DNA from: Clostridium beijerinckii
GTDB lineage: Bacteria > Bacillota > Clostridia > Clostridiales > Clostridiaceae
Length of the DNA: 64,000 nt
Direction of reading: 5' to 3'
NCBI GenBank assembly: GCA_003129525.1
Contig: CP029329.1
Coordinates: 3,656,001-3,720,000 of the forward strand
Shown: positions 36,426 through 46,451 of the stretch, piece by piece
Numbering within the stretch: the first letter of the stretch is position 1
Layout: each line of letters begins with the position of its first letter
Notes under the pieces: model-generated
Databases searched by the model: none
What the model saw: only the letters and a program-made list of their open reading frames with translations
Told to the model about the DNA's origin: nothing
Program-made: the position numbers and the translations under genes

Positions 36426-36959
36426 TTAATTTAATTCTTTTAGTTTATCTTTTTCTAAGCTATCTAAAAAAATATTACACTCTTCATTAGAATTAAATAT
36501 AGATTTTGGAATAGCAACGACCAGATATCCTTTCTTCTTTTTTTCATTCTTGAAATAATCTTCTGTAATTATAAAAAGTGTATTCTTTAATGAATATATA
36601 GCCCTAATATTACTTCTGCTTATTCTTGTTATTTCATTATTAGAGATAAATTCAATTTTTTCTTCATTGATTTCTAATAAATAACTATTTAATTTTTTAA
36701 AGTATTTAATTAATCGAAAGTATATTCCTTGTTTAGAAATAAAGTATGCAACTAAAACAGATACTACATCTAGTGCAATAACTGCCTCATCAAATTTTAT
36801 ATTTAAAACAACACTTCCTATAGCAATTACTATTAAATATAAAATTAAAAGCACAGTTGTTCCGTTGTTTATAAACTTTCTCATAAACTTGTTAAGCTGA
36901 CCAAATGCTTTCAAATCATCAATATTTTCTTTAACAAATCCATTTGCTTTGTATTTCAT
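36426..36959 (-). CDS. YcxB-like membrane protein, paralogue 3
   Basis: 177 aa; GAGGA site. Two TM helices (about 35-75) then the shared C-terminal domain (KIEFISNNEITRISRSNIRAIYSLKNTLFIITE, AIPKSIFNSNEECNIF). About half identical to its neighbours. A hairpin with AGAGAAAGTA/TACTTTCTCT arms at about 36368-36415 ends it. Third of three in a row behind the choline-binding gene. Confidence 0.68.
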   Translation of the reverse strand: MKYKANGFVKENIDDLKAFGQLNKFMRKFINNGTTVLLILYLIVIAIGSVVLNIKFDEAVIALDVVSVLVAYFISKQGIYFRLIKYFKKLNSYLLEINEEKIEFISNNEITRISRSNIRAIYSLKNTLFIITEDYFKNEKKKKGYLVVAIPKSIFNSNEECNIFLDSLEKDKLKELN

Positions 36960-37073
36960 AAATACTCAATTCCTCTTCTTTCGTAATTTAAATTATTATT
37001 TTTATATAATAATGAACACTAAAATTTAAAATTGGCTAATTCTAGTTGCTAAGAGCCTAAATATTAAAAACTA

Positions 37074-37598
37074 TTATTTTATCTTATTTGGGTCTAAACT
37101 GTTAAAAAATAGGTTGTAATCTTCATCTGAATTAAATATTGACTTTGGAATGGCAGAGAAAAAATATACTTTCCTCTTTAGTTCATTTCTATAATAACCT
37201 TGCGTAATAATAAAAAGTGTATTTTTTAATGAATATATAGCTTTAATATCACTTCTATTTAGTTTTATTGTTTGATTTTTAGAAATAAATTCAATACTTT
37301 CTTCATTTATTTCTAATAAATTATTGTTTAATTTCTTAAAATCTCTAATTAAACGAAGATATATTGATTTTCTAAAAATAATATATGCTATAAAAACAGA
37401 TACTACATACACCACAATGACTATCGCATTGAATTTTATATTTAAAACAATACTTCCTATAAAAATTATTATTAGATATATAGCTAACACTATAGATGAA
37501 AAATTATTTAAAAATTTTTTTATTAATCTATTATCTGCAGCAAATATTTTAAAATCATCAATATTTTCTTTAATAAATCCATTCGCTTTATAATTCAT
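37074..37598 (-). CDS. YcxB-like membrane protein, paralogue 2
   Basis: 174 aa; AAGGAG site. Same architecture as paralogues 1, 3 and 4: YKANGFIKENIDDFK start, two TM helices, then NQTIKLNRSDIKAIYSLKNTLFIITQGYYRNE. Tandem duplication with divergence, especially in the TM helices, is the pattern expected of immunity genes tracking variants of a toxin, but no direct evidence exists. Confidence 0.68.
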   Translation of the reverse strand: MNYKANGFIKENIDDFKIFAADNRLIKKFLNNFSSIVLAIYLIIIFIGSIVLNIKFNAIVIVVYVVSVFIAYIIFRKSIYLRLIRDFKKLNNNLLEINEESIEFISKNQTIKLNRSDIKAIYSLKNTLFIITQGYYRNELKRKVYFFSAIPKSIFNSDEDYNLFFNSLDPNKIK

Positions 37599-37635
37599 AA
37601 CTACTCGGCTCCTTTTCTTTTGTTATTGAAGTTTT

Positions 37636-37681
37636 TATTCTCCTTGGGGTACTACTGAAGTCCGAAGGGCTAAAGTTGCTA
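37636..37681. repeat. Dispersed short repeat, copy 2 of 3
   Basis: GGGGTACTACTGAAG...AAAGTTGCTAT matches 63720-63765 and, less well, about 2480-2515. It lies between paralogues 1 and 2; function unknown. Confidence 0.5.
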
Positions 37682-37751
37682 TTAATTTTCACACAAAATA
37701 AATAGAGTAAGGATTTATAAAAAATGCTTACTCTATTTATTAATTATTGAT

Positions 37752-38282
37752 TTAACTTAATTCCTTTAGTTTATCTTTTTCCAAACTATTAAAAAAAGTG
37801 TTATACTCTTCGTCTGAATTAAATATTAATTTTGAAATAGCAGCGGCAAAATATATATTTTTCTTTTCCTCATTTCTACAATAACCTTCTGTAATAATAA
37901 AAAATGTATGCTTTAATGAATATATAGCTCTAATATCACTTCTGTTTAGTTTTGTTATATCATTCTTAGAAATAAATTCTATACGGTCTTCGTTAATTTC
38001 TACTAAATGATTATTCAATTTCTTAAAATATTTAATTAAGCGAAAATATATCATCTGTCTAGCAATAAAGTATGCTACTACAACAGATATTATAGACATC
38101 GTAATAACTAACTCATCAAATTTTATATTTAAAATAATACTTCCTATAGCAATTATTATTAAATATAAAATTAAAAGCACACTTATAGCATTAGCTATGA
38201 ACTTTCTCATGGTTTTGTCAGACTTGGTAAATGTTTTTAAATCATAGAGATTTTCTTTAGCAAAGTTATTTTTTTTATGCAT
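37752..38282 (-). CDS. YcxB-like membrane protein, paralogue 1
   Basis: 176 aa; GAGGAG site, 59 bp after the choline-binding gene. KENLYDLKTFTKSD start, two TM helices, and the conserved C-terminal NDITKLNRSDIRAIYSLKHTFFIITEGYCRNE. It has an intact frame even though the upstream gene is frameshifted. A terminator-like hairpin with GAGTAAG/CTTACTC arms lies at about 37695-37735. Confidence 0.68.
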   Translation of the reverse strand: MHKKNNFAKENLYDLKTFTKSDKTMRKFIANAISVLLILYLIIIAIGSIILNIKFDELVITMSIISVVVAYFIARQMIYFRLIKYFKKLNNHLVEINEDRIEFISKNDITKLNRSDIRAIYSLKHTFFIITEGYCRNEEKKNIYFAAAISKLIFNSDEEYNTFFNSLEKDKLKELS

Positions 38283-38341
38283 TATAAATATTCCACTCCT
38301 CTTCTTTTGTAATCTAAATTAATATTTTTATATGAGTTAAA

Positions 38342-39739
38342 TGGATCCAAGACTAGTTGCTAAGAGTTTAAATACACCCGCTGCGAGTACTTCTGGATAA
38401 AGTACTCCCGCAACTACAAGTATTCCAAAACCAATACCGAATAAAGCCAAGCTTCTTACTCCATTTATTTCAGTAATAGTGGCAGGTTCTACTGCTAATG
38501 GTATATATGAGTCACCTGTATTACTATCATCTTTCTTGATATTTAAAATAATATCTTGATAGATTGTAACATCTTTGTATGTTGTAAGATATTCAAAGGT
38601 TACCTTTACTGTATCTATTGCATACTCAATTTTATATTATCATTAACTTGTGCTGATGCTCCAATAGCACTTATACTATCTGCTATATTTTGTGCAGTAA
38701 AATCAAATGCTATATTTGCTGATGATAATCCATTAGTTATTTCATTAGATAGTTCATTAGCAGAACCAACAGTAAGATTTAAATTTCCAGTTGCATTATA
38801 TATGCTTTGCTCTAAAGAAACTTTTCCTGATACTTGTATTGAAGGAGATAGAAATATTGGTAATGCTTTTTCAAAATTGAAGCCAATGAAAGAAATAATA
38901 GAATTATGAAAAATTCCAATCGTCCCACTTAATCCTAACAACGCGCTTGCTGATGTATCTATCATTTTACCATTTTTATCTAGTACATAACTTTCTACAA
39001 TAGTGTTAGCTGCCATGCTTCCTTCTTTGTGGCCAACGTCTGTTTCTTGATAAAAATAGTATGATACATTATCTAGACTTTGCCAACCAGTAGCCATTTC
39101 ACCCTCATAAAAGAAGTAGTAATAATATTCCTCTATTAGTTTCCATCCTCGCTGCATCTTTCCACTTTCATCAAAATAGTACCATTTATCTCCTAATTGT
39201 AACCAACCTATAGCAGTCTCTCCTGTTGAAAAAGAATAATACCAAGTACCATCTAGATCTAACCATCCAATATGCAACTCACCGCTTTCACTAAAATAAT
39301 ACCATCCACCATCAATTTTAGCCCATTCTACTGACATTTGTCCATTTGAATAGAAGTGATATGTTTTACCATCTAGATTTTGCCATCCTGTTGCCATCTG
39401 TCCACTATAGAATAAGTAATAATAGAATCCTCCTAGGTAGAGCCACCCCCTTTTCATAGCTCCACTACTTTCAAAATAATACCAATAGGAGTCAATGAGC
39501 CTCCATCCAGTAACTTTTTGTCCATTTACATAATAATACCATGTATCACCATCTTTAACCCAGCCATTTACTACAGCGTTTGATATTGGTAGACTATTTG
39601 GCATTATCAAACCTTCAGTTTTAGTATCAGTGTTATCATTGTTCATGCTTTCTTTGTCAACAGTACTACTATTATCCATTAAATTCTCTTTTTCGTCTGC
39701 TAATTTATTATTTTGTAATTCTTTTTTATCACTACTCAT
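38342..39739 (-). pseudogene. Choline-binding-repeat surface protein/possible toxin, frameshifted
   Basis: The start with AGGAAG upstream is the ATG at 39739 (MSSDKKELQNNK). No signal peptide. From residue ~55 about eight choline-binding-type repeats follow (NGWVKDGDTWYYYVNGQKV, GWLYLGGFYYYLFYSG, etc.), then a hydrophobic domain (ASALLGLSGTIGIF), a beta-rich stretch and a C-terminal TM. An 8-bp deletion near 38640, seen by comparison with the copy at 32683, shifts the frame and ends the protein early. The frame downstream still encodes the old C-terminus to 38342. Binding to teichoic-acid choline is inferred from the repeats. Confidence 0.75.
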
Positions 39740-39918
39740 ATTATACATCTTCCTAGTTATTATTTTCATTATATAAACATTCCATATATGTTACATTTAT
39801 TACAATTAATAATAATTATTATTAACTATTTAATGATTTCAAATAGTATTTTCTAATACAACTAGATCGCTATATTTCTTTGCAATGAGCTAATGAACAT
39901 ATAAAGTATTTACAAAAT

Positions 39919-41210
39919 GATTGAAGGCTATAGCTGAATAGCTGTAGCCTTTAATCCCATCACCACACTTAAATTAATATCTTAAGAAAGTGTCAATGTA
40001 ATGCTAATGAGCAAAGCTCTTTGGTATTGCGCATTGACTCTTTCTAGAGTTAGAAATTCGAAGTAAATTTAAAGCCTTCACTTTGAAGAGAAAACATTAA
40101 CTTTCCATTACTATTTCTATTTTCACTAAAAACTCTTAGCTGCGTATACAACATTATCTATGGTAAAAGAATGAACTAAAATGCATTGGAATACCTTCTA
40201 CATCTACATCATCTACACCATTAAAGCTAAATACCACAAAGAAGGCATGTAAATTTAGCTAAATAACGTTTCACGAAGTGTTCCATCTGAAATTAAAGAA
40301 TAAACACTAATTTTTCAAAATCTCCATAAACACAAAAGGACCATAAAAATTCATGGCCTTAAATATTTTAGCTTGGACATTCTCGGGACAACGACTTATT
40401 TAGCGAAGTGTGCTTGCCTTCTGCGCTCCATCGGGTACCCAAACAAAGGACTAGTCTAATGCATAGAAATTCTTAACTTATATGAGGTTGGAGCTTGCCG
40501 GAATACTCATATAAGTTTAGAAGTTCTAGCTAATGACCTGTCCTTTTTTGGGTGGTTGATTAAGGCGCCCCAATAATTATCTATATTAAAACTTCTACTA
40601 TAGAAACTACGTATAAATAATAAATCTATATAATAGATTACAAAACATGCTTTATTGTACACAAAAAAAGATTGGAGCGCCAGCTCCAATAAATATATTT
40701 TAAATTGTCCCGCCCTTTAGGGCTAGGACAATTTCCTTGCTGCCGCAGGCCATAAAAACAATAAAAAGTGCAAGCTATAAAACCTACACTTTAGTCTCAC
40801 ATATAAATTCTAAACATAATAGACTAAAAAACATTAGTTTCTATAAAAAGCTTGTACTTTTCTTCCTTTGTTTGAGCGTAAGCGAGTTAAAATTAAGGTA
40901 ATAGGTAAGCTTTATTGTAGATACTTAGAATTTAATATTTATACAATATTAACATACTTTTTAATAAGTATTTAAATCAATAATATAAGCTTGTCTATTA
41001 CTTCCTTTTACTTGAAGGCGTAGCCTTGAAGTCACTTGAGCTTCACTTTAAAACAACCTGATAAGAAAGTAACAATGCAATAGCTTGAAGTGGAGCTTCA
41101 TGGTATTGCGGATTGTTTGTTTCTGGTCCGCAAGTTTTAGAAGAGAATTTGGAGCAAAGTAATAGCATAAAACATTAACGTGTTTCAGCTTGGACATTCA
41201 GCTTTCTCAT
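39919..41210 (-). ncRNA. Large structured RNA candidate, copy C (longest)
   Basis: About 1.3 kb, read on the minus strand. The 5' half matches copy A (AGAAAC hairpin 41064-41124, ACTTCAAGGC hairpin 41010-41032, AACTCGCTTACGCTC, AAAAGTACAAGCT pairing with AGCTTGCACTTTT, GGCCTGCGGCAGCAAGG). The middle has the long-range helix 40540-40553/40437-40451. The 3' half matches copy B (AAATAAGTCGTT, GGCCATGAATTTTTATGGTC, AGAAAG hairpin 39985-40045, hairpin 39919-39956). A TATAAT box near 41208 could start it. It lacks the terminal hairpin of A and B. Confidence 0.65.
40670..40689. repeat. ATTGGAGC hairpin inside RNA C
   Basis: ATTGGAGC GCCA GCTCCAAT, an 8-bp perfect stem; copy A has GGAGCAC TGC GTGCTCC at the equivalent place. 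Confidence 0.5.
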
Positions 41211-41648
41211 TATATATATTAACTCCTAGTTGTATGAATAATTGGTAGTTGGATTCTGCTCAAAATTTCATCTTATCTATGATACTGTCAGACTAAATAT
41301 TTTTAAGCTTATCCATATGGAAAGCCCTAAACGTTTCTGTCGAGTGTTTCATTGGTGAAAGCGAGGGGTAGTTATAGAAATCCACTATTAATTAATATTA
41401 TATGGAACACTATCCTCATACTTATGTTAGAATTTAATCATAATTCCTTTCTAAACTAATCTGTTTTCTATTTTATCAGCTCTTACTATCATTCTAAAGT
41501 AAAACATACTATAAAGTATATTCCATAATTTTGGGTAGAAAAAAAACATAATATATTTGGTTCTTTTAAATACTTTTATTCTATTTTAATATTACTTTTA
41601 TAAATAATGCTACGAAGCTAAGTCCACGCAGCATTTTCTATACTTATA
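41211..41648. other. Intergenic, with left repeat of the resistance cassette
   Basis: No gene. 41332-41364 (GTTTCATTGGTGAAAGCGAG core) resembles 46478-46512 in the same orientation, so the two bracket the MFS/phosphotransferase/TetR genes. Confidence 0.45.
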
Positions 41649-42914
41649 CTATTTTGCACCCCTTATCCTATTCAAAACCGTCGCCAAGAAACCAATTGTA
41701 ATCATCATCATCAAAATTGTAGTAATAAGCATCGTCCAATGTATGGTCGATCTACTTAAGATCATTCCATAGATCAGCGCACCAAAGGGCATCCCCCCTT
41801 TTGTAATCATCCCTACAATGGAAAATATACGGGACATGTATTCGTTAGGGGTTACTTTTTGGATAAAGGCTTGCACCGGAACACTGATAAGCATACATGC
41901 AATGCTCAGAATACCAAGAACTATGGAAAGCAATGCAACATAAAGCATGCTGCCTTTTCCAATTACTGATAAACTAGCTGGAAATAGTAGAACTGAAAAA
42001 ATAAGCATAGTACCCATCAGGATATAACAGCCCATAAAAATAGGTTCGCTTACTTTTTTATCTTTCCCAAATACTGTACCTACAAGAATGCTCCCAATGA
42101 GCGCTCCCAAAATGAATACCATCTGCAGATAACCATATTGTGTATCTGTGTAACTAAGTTTTGTTCTGAAAAATAACGGCAATATCACAGTAAATATTGG
42201 CTGAATCAATGCAAATATTATAAAAAAGAATATACACATTCTACTAATTATTTTATTTCCTAAGATAAATCGGACTCCATCAGACAAATCTGCGGCAAAT
42301 CCTGCACTGCCAGTAACTGATTTCCGTTTTACATGTTTATATTTAATGAAAACTTCACAGACTCCTGAAATCAGAAAGGATATACCATTGATTAAAAACA
42401 GTACGGTTATACCTAATTTTACATACAATACAGTGCCGATAACAGGACTAAGTAGTCCAGTCAAGGTCCTGAGGGATTCAACTGTTGAGTTAGCCCTTAT
42501 AAGTTTTTCTCCTTGGATAAGCTGTGGCAGCATTCCCTTTGAAGCAGGATCAAAGAATCCATACAGAAGCGATGCTATTACTTGCACTGATAACAGCAAA
42601 GCAAGATTCATTTTCCCCAAATGAGAACAAGCAGCCAAAGCAAGTATCACTACTCCGCTTAGTAGATCAGCTCCTATCATTATAGATTTTCTGTTCAGCC
42701 TATCTCCAAAGACCCCAGCGAAAGGGTATATGACTAGAGCTGGCATCAAAGCCAGGAAGGTAAAGAGCCCTATAGTAGCTGCTGAGCCACCAATATCAAT
42801 GATATACAAGGGCATAACTACCGCCTGAACTCCTGTTCCTGTATCAGATACAATTCTGCCAAGCATAAGAATCATAAAATTTTTATTTAGAATCTTCTTA
42901 TTTTCATTCATCAT
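41649..42914 (-). CDS. MFS transporter
   Basis: 421 aa from ATG 42914 (GAGGTG 5 nt upstream). Twelve hydrophobic segments, the motif-A region GVFGDRLNRKSIM, and a hydrophilic central loop. It matches drug-efflux MFS proteins of the enterobactin/macrolide exporter type. It ends the unit TetR - phosphotransferase - MFS on the minus strand, 65 bp after the enzyme gene, and would export the same or a related compound. Confidence 0.9.
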   Translation of the reverse strand: MMNENKKILNKNFMILMLGRIVSDTGTGVQAVVMPLYIIDIGGSAATIGLFTFLALMPALVIYPFAGVFGDRLNRKSIMIGADLLSGVVILALAACSHLGKMNLALLLSVQVIASLLYGFFDPASKGMLPQLIQGEKLIRANSTVESLRTLTGLLSPVIGTVLYVKLGITVLFLINGISFLISGVCEVFIKYKHVKRKSVTGSAGFAADLSDGVRFILGNKIISRMCIFFFIIFALIQPIFTVILPLFFRTKLSYTDTQYGYLQMVFILGALIGSILVGTVFGKDKKVSEPIFMGCYILMGTMLIFSVLLFPASLSVIGKGSMLYVALLSIVLGILSIACMLISVPVQAFIQKVTPNEYMSRIFSIVGMITKGGMPFGALIYGMILSRSTIHWTMLITTILMMMITIGFLATVLNRIRGAK

Positions 42915-42979
42915 AGCAGCACCTCGATTCAATCTATGAAAGCGGCCGTAATTCAGCCGCCTTCATAGATTAATATTAT

Positions 42980-45625
42980 TTATCCTTTTTTCCCATTGCT
43001 CCACTCAAGTATTTCTACATACCCTTCTGTTCCATTTACCCTGATTCTCTGTCCATCTTTTATAAGCTTTGTAGCATTCTCTACGCTAACCACTGCTGGA
43101 AGTCCATATTCTCTTGCAACAACTGCTCCGTGGGTCATCATTCCGCCAACCTCTGTAACCAATCCCTTGATACTCACAAACACTGGTGTCCAGCTAGGAT
43201 CAGTAAAAGTAGTAACTAGAATATCCCCTTCCTCGATATTAGCGTCCTCGATTCTTAGTATCACTCTTGCTCTGCCTTCAATGGTACCTGTTGATACAGC
43301 TACACCCGCCAAAGCACCTTCAGGAATCTTACTTGTGTCGTATTGACTTGATATAATTTCTCCATCGGATGTAATTACACGAGGAGGTGTAAGCTTCTCA
43401 TAAATTTCATAGTCTTCTCGTCTTTTCTGTATGATATTGTAATCTAATTTATTGGTTTTAATAACCTCTCTTAGTTCTTCATATTCAAGATAGAATATAT
43501 CACCTGGTTCCTTTATGAGCCCCTGCTTTATTAAGCTTTCAGCTTCTTTCATAATAACCTGCTTCACAATCCATTCATACCAAATTAAGGTATACTTGTT
43601 AAACTCACGATATCCAGCATAATTACGAAGAACACTAATTGCCTTCTTTGCCTTTTTAGCTTTTCCTCTGCCTCCTGGCATCTTTTCAAGCTTTCTTAAA
43701 ATATCTTCCTCCTTCTCTTTAGCTTCCTTGAGTCCCTGCTCAAATTTAGCTTCATGAGCATTAGGAGGGTAAACCTTAATATTGCCCAAGATCAATGGGA
43801 CCAAAATCGTTGGTTTTTCATTCCATCTAGTTTTGCTTATATCTATTTCCGCAGAACAGCGCATGCCGTATTTCTTAAGGAATTCTCTTATAGCATCCCT
43901 TACTTCAATTCCTCCTGGGAGTTCCATAAGGTCTTCAAAAAAACTTTCATCCTTAGGATTTTCCAAATATTTAATTACCTCTGGATGCTTTCTCACTACA
44001 TCTGATACATCCAAAAGTTCAAGTCCCATTTCTGAAGTAACATTGTTTGATACAGATTGAGCAAGAGTATCCGCTAGATTCTTTTCTCCCAGCCATTTTC
44101 CCAGATTCTTATTAAGCCAGCTAGATGCATAAGCTCCAGCAAAAACAACTCCATAAGTGTCCATCATATTGTCCTTTATTTTAACCATGCTCTTCTCAAT
44201 AAAATCAAAGAGCTCCATACCTGAAATCTTTAGTACCTGCTGCTCTAAATCTGTCATCATTGCCCTGCTGCGAGCCATATAGAATTCTGCAATTGCAGGA
44301 TCATTCTTCCTGTAGCATTCTATAGTTTTAGCAAGCCACCTAATAGCCAGTTTTGCAGAAACCATTGGTTTCTTTGATTTATAAAGATTTTTCATAATAT
44401 CTTCTCGTTTTAAAACATTGTAATAGGCATTCTGCATAAGAACATCTATTGTGGCAAGGCCTTTAACAAAAGACTTTCTCATAATAGGTGATCGTAATTC
44501 ATTTGATGAATCTACATATATTCTTCCGCCTGCATAGTACATTGGTGAATCTACCATCATCTTAAATAAAGCCGCAAAGAAGGTCATACTTAAGGGTGAC
44601 ATTGCCTCAGTCATCATCTGACGGTGCCCAAAAGAAAAGAATACGTGGGTTTTATCATCCTTAACTTCCGGTACAGGATATAAGGTAGTAATAGGACGAC
44701 TTTGAACAATATATATCTTATCTTCATAGAGACACCATTCTATATCCTGTGGGCGACCAAAATACTTTTCTATTTTTCTTCCAGTTTGTTCAAGCTGTAA
44801 AATCTGCTGATCTGTTAGAGTTTGAGTATTCTGACGATCAGCATCAATGTTTCTTTGCTCAGTCCCACCTTGAGGAATTCCATAAATGGCTATCTTCTTA
44901 GTAGATATCTTTTTATCTATAATCTTGCCTTCCTTCACTATATATATATCTACATTCACAAGGCCTGACACTAGAGCTTCTCCAAGGCCGTAGCTTGCAT
45001 CTATAGAGAGAACCTTTCTATTGGCGCTTATAGGATCTGCTGTAAACATAATTCCTGAAGCCACTGGGAAAACCATCTTTTGGATAACTACAGAAAGATA
45101 TACCTTACGGTGGTCAAAGTTATTCTGCATACGATAGATTACCGCTCTATCTGTAAATAATGATGCCCAGCACATGCTTACATGATGAAGGATAGCATCT
45201 TTTCCTATTATATTTAAATAAGTGTCCTGTTGTCCTGCAAAGGAAGCCAGAGGTAAATCCTCAGCAGTAGCACTGGAACGAACCGCATAAGCATTCTTTT
45301 CACCAAACTTTTTAATAAATGCTACTATCCCTTCATCTATATCTTTTGGAATAGTGATATCTTCGATTAGTCTGCGGATTTTTCCACTGATTTCACCTAT
45401 TTTTTCTCTATCTTCTACCTTAAGCTGAGATAATTCTTCTAAAAGCCTATTAAACTCATTATTATTCTCAATTATTTTTTTATAGGCTTCAGTAGTAACA
45501 CAAAAACCTTCAGGAACCTGTATCCCTTCAATTTTTGAAAGCTCTCCAAGATTAGCGCCTTTTCCTCCTACTACTGGAAGCTGTGATTTATCAATGTCTT
45601 TAAAGCTCAATAAATATGAATTCAT
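42980..45625 (-). CDS. Rifamycin phosphotransferase-like enzyme (PEP synthase-like)
   Basis: 881 aa; GAGGAG before the ATG. The N-terminal ATP-grasp domain (GGKGANLGEL, YAVRSSATAEDLPLASFAGQ, SIDASYGLGEALVSG, QDIEWCLY) is followed by a ~430-residue middle domain. A phosphohistidine swivel lies at the very C-terminus (GGMMTHGAVVAREYG, H832). True PEP synthases carry the swivel in the middle and a TIM barrel last, so this is the architecture of rifamycin phosphotransferase. It would phosphorylate a rifamycin-type antibiotic using ATP. The substrate is inferred; other ansamycins or unknown compounds are possible. Confidence 0.82.
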   Translation of the reverse strand: MNSYLLSFKDIDKSQLPVVGGKGANLGELSKIEGIQVPEGFCVTTEAYKKIIENNNEFNRLLEELSQLKVEDREKIGEISGKIRRLIEDITIPKDIDEGIVAFIKKFGEKNAYAVRSSATAEDLPLASFAGQQDTYLNIIGKDAILHHVSMCWASLFTDRAVIYRMQNNFDHRKVYLSVVIQKMVFPVASGIMFTADPISANRKVLSIDASYGLGEALVSGLVNVDIYIVKEGKIIDKKISTKKIAIYGIPQGGTEQRNIDADRQNTQTLTDQQILQLEQTGRKIEKYFGRPQDIEWCLYEDKIYIVQSRPITTLYPVPEVKDDKTHVFFSFGHRQMMTEAMSPLSMTFFAALFKMMVDSPMYYAGGRIYVDSSNELRSPIMRKSFVKGLATIDVLMQNAYYNVLKREDIMKNLYKSKKPMVSAKLAIRWLAKTIECYRKNDPAIAEFYMARSRAMMTDLEQQVLKISGMELFDFIEKSMVKIKDNMMDTYGVVFAGAYASSWLNKNLGKWLGEKNLADTLAQSVSNNVTSEMGLELLDVSDVVRKHPEVIKYLENPKDESFFEDLMELPGGIEVRDAIREFLKKYGMRCSAEIDISKTRWNEKPTILVPLILGNIKVYPPNAHEAKFEQGLKEAKEKEEDILRKLEKMPGGRGKAKKAKKAISVLRNYAGYREFNKYTLIWYEWIVKQVIMKEAESLIKQGLIKEPGDIFYLEYEELREVIKTNKLDYNIIQKRREDYEIYEKLTPPRVITSDGEIISSQYDTSKIPEGALAGVAVSTGTIEGRARVILRIEDANIEEGDILVTTFTDPSWTPVFVSIKGLVTEVGGMMTHGAVVAREYGLPAVVSVENATKLIKDGQRIRVNGTEGYVEILEWSNGKKG

Positions 45626-45686
45626 AACTATTCTCCTCTTAAATATTATTTATTGAAAGTAATTTTACATTCCCTACTAACAGTTT

Positions 45687-46301
45687 CTACAAATATTCTT
45701 CTCTGTAAAAGTTGCTTTTAAGCATATCCAAACATCTATTAAATTCATCCAGCATATTATCAAAATTAATTTCTTCTTTATTAGACATTTCTTTTGTATA
45801 CCCTTCTGCCATCCACAAGAGCATTTTCATAAGAAGCCTAAGATCTACCCCCTCTTTAAACATGGAGGTATCCATGCCATCAAAAGCTATTTTATTTCTA
45901 AAATCTTCTGAACCAGCAAAGATATCTTTTAAATCCTCCTTTACCTCTTCATCATTTTCAAAATAAGCACTAGCTAAAAAGGAAGGTATTGCAGCATGTC
46001 TTTTCATGGCTGAAATTTCAATGTTGGATGACATTTTAATCCTGTCAAAGAAGTCAGTAACATTGTTGTCAAACTTTTCATTTACTTCATTTATCATGAT
46101 AGTGCCGCATAGATTAATCAAATATAAATATAATGCTTTTTTTGTGCCAAAATAGTGAAACACCATAGCCTTTGATATTCCTGCAGCAGCAGCAATATCG
46201 CTTATAGAAGTCTTTTTGTAGCCATTAGTGCCGAAAGTTTTTAAGGCAGCATCTATAATCGTGTTTTGCTTTTCTTTGGGCAAATTTGAGAATTTATCCA
46301 A
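45687..46301 (-). CDS. TetR-family regulator
   Basis: 204 aa; begins at a TTG with GGAGGTGG 5 nt upstream. Classic N-terminal HTH (IIDAALKTFGTNGYKKTSISDIAAAAGISKAMVFHYFGTKKALY). First gene of the cassette; two palindromes just upstream are its probable operators, giving autoregulation and control of the downstream enzyme and transporter. Confidence 0.93.
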   Translation of the reverse strand: MDKFSNLPKEKQNTIIDAALKTFGTNGYKKTSISDIAAAAGISKAMVFHYFGTKKALYLYLINLCGTIMINEVNEKFDNNVTDFFDRIKMSSNIEISAMKRHAAIPSFLASAYFENDEEVKEDLKDIFAGSEDFRNKIAFDGMDTSMFKEGVDLRLLMKMLLWMAEGYTKEMSNKEEINFDNMLDEFNRCLDMLKSNFYREEYL

Positions 46302-46324
46302 AATTCCACCTCCTTCACTTTATC

Positions 46325-46337
46325 AACCGAATCGGTT
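46325..46337. promoter_or_regulatory. TetR operator 1
   Basis: AACCGAATCGGTT, a perfect palindrome around one central base, 24 bp upstream of the TetR start. Confidence 0.85.
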
Positions 46338-46357
46338 AATATGATTATAGCTTCATA

Positions 46358-46370
46358 AACCGATTCGGTC
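46358..46370. promoter_or_regulatory. TetR operator 2
   Basis: AACCGATTCGGTC; same ACCGA/TCGGT half-sites, centre 33 bp (three helical turns) from operator 1. Confidence 0.85.
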
Positions 46371-46451
46371 AATAGATTTTTACTCTAAATTTTTATTTAT
46401 CTAATATAAAATAATAAGTAAACTTTATGTCATATAACTCTAAATTAGAAA

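Noticed and set aside
42980..45625. Phosphoenolpyruvate synthase
   Set aside because: The phosphohistidine domain is last and no C-terminal PEP-binding barrel follows.
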